Origin: an uncultured Chitinophagales bacterium
GTDB taxonomy: Bacteria; Bacteroidota; Bacteroidia; Chitinophagales; JAHDHT01
NCBI GenBank assembly: GCA_938023075.1
Contig: CALHDG010000112.1
Span: 1 to 41,718, forward strand
Direction of reading: 5' to 3'
DNA: 41,718 bases
Shown: positions 23,262 to 31,590 of the stretch, in pieces
How the letters are laid out: the number at the start of each line of letters is the position of its first letter
How positions within the stretch are numbered: position 1 is the first letter of the stretch
Notes under the pieces: generated by a model
What the model was told of the DNA's origin: nothing
Seen by the model: the letters and a program-made list of their open reading frames with translations, nothing else
The model's database searches: none
Translations under genes and position numbers: made by a program

Positions 23262-24980
23262 TTAATCTTCACAACCACTATTGCGCACCTTGAAAGATGC
23301 ATTACCATCAGTACTAAAACCGTTATTTAAGGTAACCCTATCGGCATCAAAAATTACATCAGCGTTGTTTCCAGAAACCACGCCGTTACCAATAATAGTT
23401 TGGTTGGCTTTATAATGTACTTTGGTGTTGTTCAGCGTTTCAGTGACATACAAAAATTCTTCGCAGCCTACTATACAAAAGTTAGTAATTTCTTCGTCGC
23501 CAAAGCTATCCCCTTCAGCCAAAATAGTACCTTCGGCATCGGTTAAGGTATAATATCCACCTTGAAAGTTACAACACATGCCATCGCCAAAATCATCTTT
23601 CATAATTAAGCTGTAACAGCCCGATGGTAGACAAAGTGCTTCAATAATAAAGGTGCGTTGCGGTGTTCCGATATAAAAATCGTGTTCAGCAACAATATTG
23701 CCTGAATAGTCCTGTATTTCCCAAGCCGTTTCATATGGAAAAAGATCGAACTGTAAACCAAGTTGTATTTGATGTGGACAGTTTTCATCTACCACTGTAC
23801 CTATGCATGTGCATCCATCCGGTCCAATTTCATCGTGGTTAGTTAAGGGGTCATTATCATCACAAGCAGCTCCAGCCGGTGCGGGTACTGTAGCGTTGTT
23901 GTCGTCGCAATCTAATTCTGCACATATTCCGTCGTTATCGTTATCTATACAACTTACATCTTCTCCAATACAAAACGAATTAATTTCATTGCTTTCAAAA
24001 CTACCTCCACTTAACAACAACTGACCAGAGGCATCTACTATTTGATAGAATCCATTACCAAAATTACAGCATATGCCATCATCACCACTATCAAAAATGG
24101 TAAAATTATAACAATCGTAGGGTAGGCAAATTACTTCACTTAGTAAGCTATTCGCATCAGCACTGTTATAGGGTCCACCAGAAAACAAGGTGTTGTTTTG
24201 AGTACCTTTAATTTCCCAACGGGTTTCTTGTGGATATTGATCAAATAATAAATTGATGGTTGCTGAAGAACAAGGGGCGGCAGTTGAGCCACCACAAGCA
24301 GTACCATTGCCAAGTACATTTACAAAATGCTCGCCACTGCTGTTTCTCGTTAAATTAAAACAAGCTTGTACCGAGTTATTATTGTAATTTGCTTCGGTTC
24401 TACCAAAAAAATCAGAATGTTCATAAGCATTCACTTTCATTTGAAATTTATAAGTTCCATCGGGTATGTCCGTTACATCAATCCATTGGCAATCTAAGTT
24501 TGAGGCATAAATATCAGTACAATGTGCAGAAATGCCTTGGTTAGTACAAGTATATTTTGGAGCGTACCCTTCATCGCAAGTAATATCTGCCAAACAAAAT
24601 CCATTTTTAAAACCTACCGGTGTAGGGTTACCGTTACTATCTAACAATCTATATTCTGCATAGCCTTCATAGTGCCAATGTCCGTGGCAATAATCAAACT
24701 CCCAAAAATCACTGGGCTCATTTAAAGTTGTTGGGGGGGCGCCTACATAAAAATCTTGATTTCCAATGTTTGAAATTTGAGTAGTAAATCGAAGAATTTG
24801 ACGACTACCCACATCAGACAAACAACCTTCACTGATAAAACATTGATCGTTATTTACTATAACATCAGCACGAAATGAGTTGATAAGTGCTTGCTCACTC
24901 AAAATCAAATCAGGCTGTGCCACAGTAGTATTAACAAAAGCCAGTAAAACAATGTAAAGTTGAAGCAATAATATTCTCAT
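23262..24980 (-). CDS. Secreted lysyl-oxidase-like copper amine oxidase with Cys-rich modules
   Basis: A 572-residue protein. Signal peptide 1-21; lysyl oxidase domain about 22-215; repeat module; a short D-x-D-N-D-G calcium-type and Cys-rich segment (about 315-370); a second repeat module; and a C-terminal coat-hanger-type beta segment ending N-S-G-C-E-D. The oxidase domain keeps the copper ligands H99-G-H101-W-H103. From comparison with remembered animal LOX, it also keeps K125 (G-F-K-N-G-F-C-L) and Y158 (T-D-I-Y, before D-C-Q-W-I-D), which would form the lysyl tyrosylquinone cofactor. It could therefore oxidise lysine side chains outside the cell. The modules (F-D-Q-Y-P-Q-E-T-R-W-E-I to D-G-I-C-C to F-C) match those of the M43 protease at 14029. 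No typical type IX sorting tail is seen. Confidence 0.88.
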   Translation of the reverse strand: MRILLLQLYIVLLAFVNTTVAQPDLILSEQALINSFRADVIVNNDQCFISEGCLSDVGSRQILRFTTQISNIGNQDFYVGAPPTTLNEPSDFWEFDYCHGHWHYEGYAEYRLLDSNGNPTPVGFKNGFCLADITCDEGYAPKYTCTNQGISAHCTDIYASNLDCQWIDVTDIPDGTYKFQMKVNAYEHSDFFGRTEANYNNNSVQACFNLTRNSSGEHFVNVLGNGTACGGSTAAPCSSATINLLFDQYPQETRWEIKGTQNNTLFSGGPYNSADANSLLSEVICLPYDCYNFTIFDSGDDGICCNFGNGFYQIVDASGQLLLSGGSFESNEINSFCIGEDVSCIDNDNDGICAELDCDDNNATVPAPAGAACDDNDPLTNHDEIGPDGCTCIGTVVDENCPHQIQLGLQFDLFPYETAWEIQDYSGNIVAEHDFYIGTPQRTFIIEALCLPSGCYSLIMKDDFGDGMCCNFQGGYYTLTDAEGTILAEGDSFGDEEITNFCIVGCEEFLYVTETLNNTKVHYKANQTIIGNGVVSGNNADVIFDADRVTLNNGFSTDGNASFKVRNSGCED

Positions 24981-25323
24981 TAAGTTTAGTTTAATATTTA
25001 TTAAACAATAAAAGTACCATAATTAACCGGATGCTTTAGTTTTATTGTTGGTATGTACGCAACTTTACATAAAGAGTTGGTTTACATATGGATAAAAAAG
25101 ACTTTGGGTTTTTTTATAACAAAATTTTACTATGGTAATTTGCCAAAAAGAAACCTTTTTTATTGTAATGAATACTCATATACGAATTTTAGCATTTGTT
25201 TTTAAATATTTTCTAAAAAAAATCGATTTTTATTAATATGTTTGCAAGATTACATTGTTTTTATACAAAATAGCTAAAAAAGGTATAATTTTACTAATAT
25301 GCTAGTTAACAACAATAAAGTTC
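24981..25323. other. Divergent intergenic region, 343 bases, very AT-rich
   Basis: It separates the lysyl-oxidase-like gene from the M28 peptidase. TATGTTTG at 25237-25244 matches the -7 consensus on the plus strand, 80 bases before the peptidase start. A weaker TAATTTTA lies nearer. No minus-strand box is convincing. No coding frame or repeat is seen. Confidence 0.4.
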
Positions 25324-27030
25324 ATGAAGTTAAAATTTAGTTTGTTTTTGATCTCGCTTTTTTGTGGGATAGCCATAGTTGGTCAGTGTCAATCTACTGT
25401 AAAATTTGATAGTACCGATGTGGTGCTCAACCAATTTAAAGAGCACATTGTATATTTGGCTGATGATAAATTACGTGGACGGGCTACGGGTTCGAAGGGA
25501 GAGCAATTAGCATATGAATATATTATTAATGCTTTCAATGAAATTGGTTTAGATAAAATTAAAGGCGATACTGATTTTTTACTGCCATTCGATTTTTACA
25601 AAGGTATGGTGCTGGGCATGGAAAATAACCTAAGTATTAATAATGTAGCGTTAACCCTCGGAGAAGATTATTATCCGGTAGGTCAATCGGCTAACCAAAG
25701 CTATCAAGGCAAAATTAAAGAAGTTGGCTTTGGCATTGATGCTCCTGATTTAAATTATAATGATTATCAAAAAAAGAATAAGGATTTAAAACGATTAGCG
25801 GCATTGATTGATCTATCTAACCCCGAGCCGGATAATCCACATTCAGCCTATGCACCGTATAATGGAATTAACTATCGTATTGAAAAAGCCATTGAAAAAG
25901 GGGCTGGTGCAATTTTGTTTTATAGTAGCAACAATTTTTCACAAAATCCTGATAAAGAGTATACTATAAAAGTAAACCGGTTTAGTGTTCCAATTGTATT
26001 TTTAAATGCATCGGGCTATAGAAAAATAAGTGGGCAGAAATTAAAAAAAGCCATTGTTAACCTTTCCGTTCAGTTAGATGAAATAAATAAGACCGGACAT
26101 AATGTAGTAGCATATATTAATAACAAGGCAGACCAAACTGTGGTAATTGGTGGTCATTATGATCATTTGGGCTATGGTGGTTCTGGCTCAAGATATACCG
26201 GTAAAACGGCAATACATAATGGAGCGGATGACAACGCCAGTGGTACCGCCATGGTCATTGAGTTGGCACGTTGGTTAAAAAATAGTGATCTGACAAACAA
26301 CAATTATATGTTTGTTGCTTTTTCTGGCGAGGAGATGGGTTTGTATGGGTCAAAATCTTTAGTAAAACACGAAGGTTTCAAAAAAGAAGATATGAATTAT
26401 ATGCTTAACTATGATATGGTTGGGCGTTTAAATAAAGACAGTATTTTGAATATTAATGGTGTTGGTACTTCTTCAAAATGGAACATTATAGATAGCTTGA
26501 TGGTTGACGGCATTAAAGAAGTAGTTACTACCGAGTCGGGTATGGGACCTAGCGATCATGCTTCATTTTATATGCAAGATATACCAGCAATACATTTTTT
26601 TACCGGCGCACACAATGATTACCATAAGCCTAGTGATGATGAAGAGTTTATTAATTATGCAGGTATGCGGGCAATATATAATTTTACAACAAAACTTATA
26701 AGTCAATTAAACCAGGTTGGTGAATTAGATTTTAAAAAGACGCAAGATAATAATGCTGCCGCTGCCCCAAAGTTTACCGTTACGCTGGGTGTGATGCCTG
26801 ATTATGTTTTTTCTGGCAAGGGTATGCGTATTGATGGCGTTAGTGCCGGTAAAACAGCTGAAGAAGCAGGTATAAAAAATGGAGACATTGTTATTAAAAT
26901 GGGCGACTTTAATGTAAATGATATGATGAGTTATATGGAAGCATTGAGCAAATTTAAGAAGGGAGACCAAACTGTGGTTACTGTAAATAGAGAAGGCGAA
27001 ATTTTGCAAATAGAAGTTATATTTAAGTAA
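25324..27030 (+). CDS. Secreted M28-family aminopeptidase with PDZ domain
   Basis: A 568-residue protein. A signal peptide (about 1-22) precedes a protease-associated insert (about 120-255) and an M28 di-zinc peptidase domain. Metal and catalytic residues are visible: H278-Y-D-H-L-G, A-D-D-N-A-S-G near 301-307, S-G-E-E-M-G-L near 334-340, N-Y-D-M-V-G-R near 362-368, and H-N-D-Y-H-K-P-S-D. A C-terminal PDZ domain (about 480-568; M-R-I-D-G-V-S-A-G-K-T-A-E-E-A-G-I) follows. It is likely a periplasmic or surface exopeptidase. It is monocistronic, with the next gene 104 bases downstream. Confidence 0.92.
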   Translation: MKLKFSLFLISLFCGIAIVGQCQSTVKFDSTDVVLNQFKEHIVYLADDKLRGRATGSKGEQLAYEYIINAFNEIGLDKIKGDTDFLLPFDFYKGMVLGMENNLSINNVALTLGEDYYPVGQSANQSYQGKIKEVGFGIDAPDLNYNDYQKKNKDLKRLAALIDLSNPEPDNPHSAYAPYNGINYRIEKAIEKGAGAILFYSSNNFSQNPDKEYTIKVNRFSVPIVFLNASGYRKISGQKLKKAIVNLSVQLDEINKTGHNVVAYINNKADQTVVIGGHYDHLGYGGSGSRYTGKTAIHNGADDNASGTAMVIELARWLKNSDLTNNNYMFVAFSGEEMGLYGSKSLVKHEGFKKEDMNYMLNYDMVGRLNKDSILNINGVGTSSKWNIIDSLMVDGIKEVVTTESGMGPSDHASFYMQDIPAIHFFTGAHNDYHKPSDDEEFINYAGMRAIYNFTTKLISQLNQVGELDFKKTQDNNAAAAPKFTVTLGVMPDYVFSGKGMRIDGVSAGKTAEEAGIKNGDIVIKMGDFNVNDMMSYMEALSKFKKGDQTVVTVNREGEILQIEVIFK

Positions 27031-27134
27031 AGAATGTAAAAAAAACTTAAAAACGCATCTTAAATTAAAATTTATTGTAATTTATATAATAATATTATTA
27101 TCTTAGAGTTAAGGTGTTATACAATTTAATTTAA

Positions 27135-27824
27135 ATGTTTTTAAATTTTATATCAATAGAAACGGCAACAAACGTTTGTTCGGTTGCAGCATTCAAAGCA
27201 TCAAAATTAATTGCTTTAGCAGAAAGTGAACGAGTAAACTCACATTCAACAAATATTACCACATTTGTTGACCGTGTTTTAACTAAAAGTGGCTTAAAAT
27301 ACGAAGAATTACACGCAATTGGTATAAGCGAAGGTCCAGGTTCGTATACCGGTTTACGAATAGGTGCTTCGGTTGCAAAAGCCTTAGCCTATACTTTAAA
27401 TATACCGATTATTGCTTATAGCACACTACAGGCATTAGTAAATGGGCTAGTACAAAAGCATACAGCAAAAGCAGGCTATTATTATGGAGCAGCCATAGAT
27501 GCCAGAAGAGATGAAGTGTACATTGCTATATACGATGAACATATGCAAGAAGTACTTTCGCCAGCCAATATGGTGTTAAAAAGAGGTTGCTTAACATATA
27601 TTTTAAATAATAAAAAGCTAATTATTTCGGGCGATGGAGGAGAAAAAGTGAAAAAAATTACAGAAAATTGTTCTATCATATATGACCATTTCGTAAAATG
27701 TTCGTCTAAATTTTCGATTGAGTTAATTACTCAAAAATATTCGCAAAACCAATTTGCGGAAACCACCTACTTTGAACCTAATTACATAAAACCATTTTAC
27801 ACTGTTAAAAAAACCAAAATATAA
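27135..27824 (+). CDS. tsaB: tRNA threonylcarbamoyladenosine biosynthesis protein TsaB
   Basis: A 229-residue ASKHA-fold protein needed, with TsaD and TsaE, for the t6A37 modification of ANN-decoding tRNAs. Diagnostic features are I-S-I-E-T-A-T at the N-terminus, N-S-H-S-T near 37, and G-I-S-E-G-P-G-S-Y-T-G-L-R-I-G-A-S-V-A-K with the following A-L-A-Y. The C-terminal half is divergent, as is usual for TsaB in this phylum. Length is normal and no partner genes are adjacent. Confidence 0.93.
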   Translation: MFLNFISIETATNVCSVAAFKASKLIALAESERVNSHSTNITTFVDRVLTKSGLKYEELHAIGISEGPGSYTGLRIGASVAKALAYTLNIPIIAYSTLQALVNGLVQKHTAKAGYYYGAAIDARRDEVYIAIYDEHMQEVLSPANMVLKRGCLTYILNNKKLIISGDGGEKVKKITENCSIIYDHFVKCSSKFSIELITQKYSQNQFAETTYFEPNYIKPFYTVKKTKI

Positions 27825-27924
27825 ATTTTTAAGAATGCGAACCAAAGTATAATTTTTTACGTTAATATATTAATTAGATAATAAACTTCATTTCATAAAC
27901 AAATAAACTTCAAACAGAAAAAAA

Positions 27925-28275
27925 ATGGCAGCAACTAAAACAGATGTCGTAGTTTTAAAGGGGGACGGAAAATCTAAAGGAGAAATCAAATTAGATTATG
28001 CTGTACTTAGAAAAGCAGTTCTTATATTGAGAGCGGTTAATCATGATTTACGACAAGCGATTATTAAGCTACTGGAATCAAATAAAAAGTTGACAGTAAC
28101 AGAAATTTATATTAAATTACGATTAGAACAATCTGTAGCATCACAGCACTTGGCTATCTTAAGAAAAGCAGGCGTTGTTGTTACAGAGCGGGATGGTAAG
28201 TATATTCATTACACCTTAGACAAGGGTAGAATTAAAGAAATATCAGAATTAATTGGTGATTTAGTAAGCGAATAA
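27925..28275 (+). CDS. ArsR-type winged-helix regulator 1
   Basis: A 116-residue protein. After a 25-residue extension comes a winged helix: L-R-A-V-N-H-D-L-R-Q-A-I-I-K-L-L, T-V-T-E-I-Y-I-K-L-R-L-E-Q-S-V-A-S-Q-H-L-A-I-L-R-K-A-G-V-V, then E-R-D-G-K-Y-I-H-Y-T-L. No metal-binding Cys or His cluster is present, so it is not a classical metal sensor. A paralogue follows 84 bases downstream. The recognition helix S-Q-H-L-x-I-L-R-K-A-G is identical in the two apart from one position, so they may bind related sites. Confidence 0.87.
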   Translation: MAATKTDVVVLKGDGKSKGEIKLDYAVLRKAVLILRAVNHDLRQAIIKLLESNKKLTVTEIYIKLRLEQSVASQHLAILRKAGVVVTERDGKYIHYTLDKGRIKEISELIGDLVSE

Positions 28276-28359
28276 GGTAATTTTAACAATGTTTAATTAA
28301 CCTTATCTATTAATTTACGTTAAATATTGTATAATGTATAACTATAAAGTTGTTAGAAT

Positions 28360-28674
28360 ATGACTACTATACTGAATAATGATTTGTCGACAGCTACGGA
28401 AATTTTACGTGCATTGGCACATCCTTTAAGGATGAAAATAATATCTTTTATTGATAAGCAAAACAAAATTAATGTCAATAAAATTTATAACACACTGAAG
28501 TTAGAGCAGTCTATAACTTCTCAGCATTTGCGTATTTTACGAAAAGCGGGGTTAGTAGAAACCGTAAGAGATGGAAAATTCATTTTTTATTCGGTGAACT
28601 ATGATAAACTTAAGCAAGTAAATATGTCAATTGGGTCGTTTTTAGAAAAAGAAGGCTCTAAGTCAAAAGTATAA
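28360..28674 (+). CDS. ArsR-type winged-helix regulator 2
   Basis: A 104-residue paralogue of the preceding gene: I-L-R-A-L-A-H-P-L-R-M-K-I-I-S-F-I, V-N-K-I-Y-N-T-L-K-L-E-Q-S-I-T-S-Q-H-L-R-I-L-R-K-A-G-L-V, R-D-G-K-F-I-F-Y-S-V. It has no Cys at all, so it is not a thiol or metal sensor of the usual type. A strong bidirectional terminator follows immediately (28677-28707). The two genes probably arose by tandem duplication and may form heterodimers. Confidence 0.87.
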   Translation: MTTILNNDLSTATEILRALAHPLRMKIISFIDKQNKINVNKIYNTLKLEQSITSQHLRILRKAGLVETVRDGKFIFYSVNYDKLKQVNMSIGSFLEKEGSKSKV

Positions 28675-28676
28675 TT

Positions 28677-28707
28677 AAAAAGGAGGATATTATATCCTCC
28701 TTTTTTT
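28677..28707. terminator. Bidirectional rho-independent terminator
   Basis: AAAAAGGAGGATA pairs perfectly with TATCCTCCTTTTT across a three-base loop, with A and T tracts on both sides. It lies between the convergent ArsR 2 and bactofilin genes and should serve both. Confidence 0.9.
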
Positions 28708-28730
28708 ATTTATTTAATACGTTTAAATCA

Positions 28731-29114
28731 CTACTTTCCTCCAAATCTACCCAATGGTTTTACTTTTTCATTCTGCACTCCTCCGGTTGACATGGAGTTC
28801 ATTTTAATATTTCCATTTACAAACGCCCCAGTTTCTACTACTAAATTTTTGGTTGAAACATTACCAGTTACCTGACTGTTTTTCATTAGCGTAATACTTT
28901 CTTTTGTAATTACCGATCCATCAATGTTGCCAGAAATAGTTGCCGAATTGGCACTTATCTCACCAATAACTTTTCCATGCTCTCCTACTATAACTTTGGT
29001 TTTGGTATTGATGTCTCCTTCCACCTTGCCATCTATTCTAACATCGTCGTTCGTGCTTATTTTACCTTTTACTGTGGTACCTGCACCAATGAAGTTAATC
29101 TGTCCATCATTCAT
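28731..29114 (-). CDS. Bactofilin (polymer-forming cytoskeletal protein)
   Basis: A 127-residue beta-helix protein. It opens I-N-F-I-G-A-G-T-T-V-K-G-K-I, followed by short repeating turns (D-V-R-I-D-G-K-V-E-G-D-I, G-K-V-I-G-E-I, A-T-I-S-G-N-I-D-G, S-Q-V-T-G-N-V) that form the right-handed helix. Flexible ends are the norm for the family. Bactofilins polymerise without nucleotide at the membrane and shape cells or position enzymes. It lies 44 bases after the MscS-like gene on the same strand, so it is probably the last gene of that operon. Confidence 0.92.
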   Translation of the reverse strand: MNDGQINFIGAGTTVKGKISTNDDVRIDGKVEGDINTKTKVIVGEHGKVIGEISANSATISGNIDGSVITKESITLMKNSQVTGNVSTKNLVVETGAFVNGNIKMNSMSTGGVQNEKVKPLGRFGGK

Positions 29115-29158
29115 AATTCAATTTTTATTTATTCTTATTCTCTAATTTTCTTAATCGC

Positions 29159-29983
29159 TTATTTAGAAATTTCTACAATTTCATTAGCCAACTTATTCAT
29201 AGGTATTGTTATTAACGAATCGTTATTTGATTTAATAATAACAGAAGTTGAAGTGAGTTCAACAACTTCACCGGCAATATTGTTCATTTTAATTTTACTG
29301 CCTATTTGCACAGAATCTTTTACATAAACAGAACTTAACATACTCGCCATTAAATCTTTAGAGGCAAAACCAAAGCCTATCATAAAAGCTAATAAAATAC
29401 CACCAATTAATAGCGTAAGGTTATTGGTAATAAGTTCTGTATTGATGCCGGCTTGCCCTAATGCGGTTAACGCAATAATAATTACGAGAAAATAAAATAC
29501 TGCATCACTTAAAAATTTACCCGTTTTTATGTTTAATGATTCGGTGGTAGTACGCAAAGCATTTTTAATAATATTAGCAATAAAAACACCAATAATAAAA
29601 ATTACAGCTGCTGTTAACAAACGGGGCATGTAAGCCATAATGGCGTTTAAACCATTCGATAAACTTTCAACACCCATTAGCCCAACAGATATTTGGATAA
29701 CCAACAGCAACAAAAAGTAATAAATTAGTTTGGCAATCACTTTAGGCAAGTTTAAGTCAAAAGATTTAAACATATCTACTTCTCGCAGTTTATCATCTAA
29801 CTTATCTAGCTTAATAGCTTTAAGTGCTTTAAAAATAATTTTATATATAATTTTTGCGATAATATAGCCAATTATAAAAACAACAATACCCAATACAATG
29901 TTAATAAACATGGGTAAATATTGATTGGTTAAGTCACTAAGTACGGTTTGTAAACTTTCGTTAATTGCTAATATTAATATCAT
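29159..29983 (-). CDS. MscS-family mechanosensitive channel
   Basis: A 274-residue membrane protein with four or five predicted helices (about 18-45, 88-110, 119-145, 160-180, 185-210). The last contains the Gly/Ala-rich pore stretch I-G-G-I-L-L-A-F-M-I-G-F-G-F-A-S-K-D, followed by a short beta domain (S-V-Q-I-G-S-K-I-K, I-A-G-E-V-V-E-L, S-V-I-I-K-S, I-P-M-N-K-L). The protein ends soon after, so the large C-terminal cage of E. coli MscS is absent. It probably relieves osmotic pressure. It follows the 58-residue membrane protein gene after 33 bases and belongs to the sigma-factor operon. Confidence 0.9.
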   Translation of the reverse strand: MILILAINESLQTVLSDLTNQYLPMFINIVLGIVVFIIGYIIAKIIYKIIFKALKAIKLDKLDDKLREVDMFKSFDLNLPKVIAKLIYYFLLLLVIQISVGLMGVESLSNGLNAIMAYMPRLLTAAVIFIIGVFIANIIKNALRTTTESLNIKTGKFLSDAVFYFLVIIIALTALGQAGINTELITNNLTLLIGGILLAFMIGFGFASKDLMASMLSSVYVKDSVQIGSKIKMNNIAGEVVELTSTSVIIKSNNDSLITIPMNKLANEIVEISK

Positions 29984-30016
29984 AAGTACTACTGTTTAGT
30001 TTTTGTTAAGTTGGGT

Positions 30017-30193
30017 TTATTTTTTATTAAAAATATTGACAAAATCAATAATTACTTTTTGCAGCAAGGTGGCAAAAAAACCGATGAATTGAAAAATAAA
30101 ATTTATTAAAGAAAAGGTACCTCCAACCTCGTCTTTTAAATCTTCTCTTAAATCAGCTTCCTCTTCTGGAATAAAATTTTGGTTATCCTCCAT
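30017..30193 (-). CDS. Small single-span membrane protein between sigma factor and MscS genes
   Basis: A 58-residue frame whose ATG (30191-30193) is two bases beyond the sigma-factor stop. The first 22 residues are acidic (P-E-E-E-A-D-L-R-E-D-L-K-D-E). A hydrophobic helix follows (I-N-F-I-F-Q-F-I-G-F-F-A-T-L-L), then a short tail ending F-N-K-K. I do not recognise a family. Tight coupling to an ECF sigma gene is where an anti-sigma factor is often found, but this protein lacks the usual zinc or HxxxCxxC features, so that role is only a possibility. It could equally be a channel accessory peptide. Confidence 0.65.
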   Translation of the reverse strand: MEDNQNFIPEEEADLREDLKDEVGGTFSLINFIFQFIGFFATLLQKVIIDFVNIFNKK

Positions 30194-30195
30194 TA

Positions 30196-30753
30196 TTAAA
30201 CTTCCTCCTTATATACTTTTTTATACAGTACACGCATTTTTTCCTTTGCCCGTTTAATTCGCATTTTAATGGCACTTTCCGAAACACCCAATGAAACTTG
30301 AATGTCTTTAATACTCATGCCATCTTGGTACTTCATTAATAAAATCATTTTTTCATCTTCTCTCAGCAAATTCAACAATTCTAACATTCTTCCTGTTTCA
30401 ATTTCAATTAAATGAGTATCGTCTTCTGCAGTTTCCAATTTGTTTTCTTCTTCTGTAATTTCAACGTAATTCATTTTTCTGCTTTTTCTTATAAAATCAA
30501 TACAATAATTATAGGTGATTGAATATATCCAAGTAGAAAATTTGGATTTCTTTTTAAACTTAGATAGGTTTAATAAAGTTTTTATAAAAATATCGTGCGT
30601 TAAATCTTCTGCGAGTGAAACTTCTTTAACAAAGCTAAGGCATTTTCTATAAATTTTGGTTGAGTAGCGCTTATACAACTCCTCTATTGCCTTATCATCT
30701 TGTGTTTCCACAATAAGATCAATTAGCGTATCATCTGAAAACTGTGTAACCAA
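30196..30753 (-). CDS. RNA polymerase sigma factor, ECF subfamily
   Basis: A 185-residue protein with sigma region 2 (about 24-92: E-E-L-Y-K-R-Y, A-E-D-L-T-H-D-I-F, F-S-T-W-I-Y-S-I-T-Y-N) and region 4 (about 125-178: L-R-E-D-E-K-M-I-L-L-M-K-Y, S-I-K-D-I-Q-V-S-L-G-V-S-E-S-A-I-K-M-R-I-K-R-A-K). No conventional anti-sigma gene follows; a 58-residue membrane protein and a mechanosensitive channel do. ridA precedes by 24 bases and may share the promoter at 31220. The operon suggests a membrane or osmotic stress regulon, by inference. Confidence 0.92.
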   Translation of the reverse strand: MVTQFSDDTLIDLIVETQDDKAIEELYKRYSTKIYRKCLSFVKEVSLAEDLTHDIFIKTLLNLSKFKKKSKFSTWIYSITYNYCIDFIRKSRKMNYVEITEEENKLETAEDDTHLIEIETGRMLELLNLLREDEKMILLMKYQDGMSIKDIQVSLGVSESAIKMRIKRAKEKMRVLYKKVYKEEV

Positions 30754-30777
30754 AGGAATATATCGTTTGCGCCTGCT

Positions 30778-31161
30778 TTAAAAATGTGCGGTTATGGAAA
30801 TTTCGACTTGAACCCCTTTGGGTAAGCCGCTTACTTCTACGGTTTCTCTAGCCGGTGGATCGGTATCTTTAAAATAACTACCATAAACAGCGTTAACCCG
30901 GGCAAAATCATGCATACTCTTTAAAAAAATACTGCTTTTCACTACATGCTTGAAAGTAAGTTTTTCTTGTGTTAAAATGGCTTGTATATTTTTCATTACT
31001 TGATGCGTTTCAGTTTCTATATCGTCTAATATAAGTTCACCACTTGCCGGATCAATGGCTATTTGCCCCGATAAGTACAAAAACGAGCCAACCTTAATAG
31101 CTTGGCTGTACGGTCCTATCGGTTCAGGTGCATTACTGGTGTATACCACTTTTTTATCCAT
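30778..31161 (-). CDS. ridA: RidA-family enamine/imine deaminase
   Basis: A 127-residue YjgF/YER057c/UK114 protein that hydrolyses reactive 2-aminoacrylate-type imines made by PLP enzymes. Family markers: A-P-E-P-I-G-P-Y-S-Q-A at 11-21, L-Y-L-S-G-Q-I-A-I-D-P, V-K-S-S-I-F-L, the catalytic Arg in P-P-A-R-E-T-V-E-V at about 104, and L-P-K-G-V-Q-V-E-I. Length is exactly typical. It is first in the minus-strand run leading to the sigma factor. Confidence 0.93.
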   Translation of the reverse strand: MDKKVVYTSNAPEPIGPYSQAIKVGSFLYLSGQIAIDPASGELILDDIETETHQVMKNIQAILTQEKLTFKHVVKSSIFLKSMHDFARVNAVYGSYFKDTDPPARETVEVSGLPKGVQVEISITAHF

Positions 31162-31219
31162 GGGGATAGTTTGTAAAAATTTTTGTTGGAAATAAACTAT
31201 TCTTCAATTCGAAACCTGT

Positions 31220-31227
31220 CAAATATA
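31220..31227 (-). promoter_or_regulatory. -7 promoter element of ridA and the sigma-MscS run
   Basis: On the minus strand this reads TATATTTG, an exact TAnnTTTG match, with TTTT 19 bases upstream as a weak -33. It predicts a leader of about 53 bases before the ridA ATG. Confidence 0.5.
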
Positions 31228-31430
31228 CTAATTTTGATTTAGTTAAAAAATAAAGCATACAAAAGAAATTTTTCAAAGGATATTCATCTTTACTAATCTA
31301 ATGCTAAAAAAGCAGGTTAAATTTTATTTTATCAAAAAAAAGTAAGCAATACTTTGAATAACGAATAACATAAATTGACATTTGTTGACTTGCCCTTTAG
31401 AAGAGACAAAAAGAAATAAGGACCAGTTTA

Positions 31431-31563
31431 TCTAAGTAATGCGGAGAAAATAAATCTACTTTTTATGTCAAAGTCATTTTTTGATTGACGAGGCTTTTCA
31501 ACGAAGTATATCGAAAAATGGCAAAGACAGAAATGTAGATTTAATTTTTGTAGCATTACTAAA
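31431..31563 (+). repeat. Repeat B, copy lacking the central hairpin
   Basis: The inverted ends TCTAAGTAATGC and GCATTACTAAA, followed inward by AAAATAAATCTAC and GTAGATTTAATTTTT, mark the element. The core reads TTGATTGACGAGGCTTTTCAACGAAG. Compared with the full copy at 35926, the segment between two ACGAG sequences, which carries the hairpin, is missing. Confidence 0.7.
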
Positions 31564-31590
31564 CCATAAAGTAATTGTCATTTTTTTGAT

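Noticed and set aside
30196-30753. Identification of the ECF sigma factor as SigP, the PorX partner
   Set aside because: Both genes are in the window, but 11 kb apart, and I cannot distinguish SigP from other ECF factors by eye.
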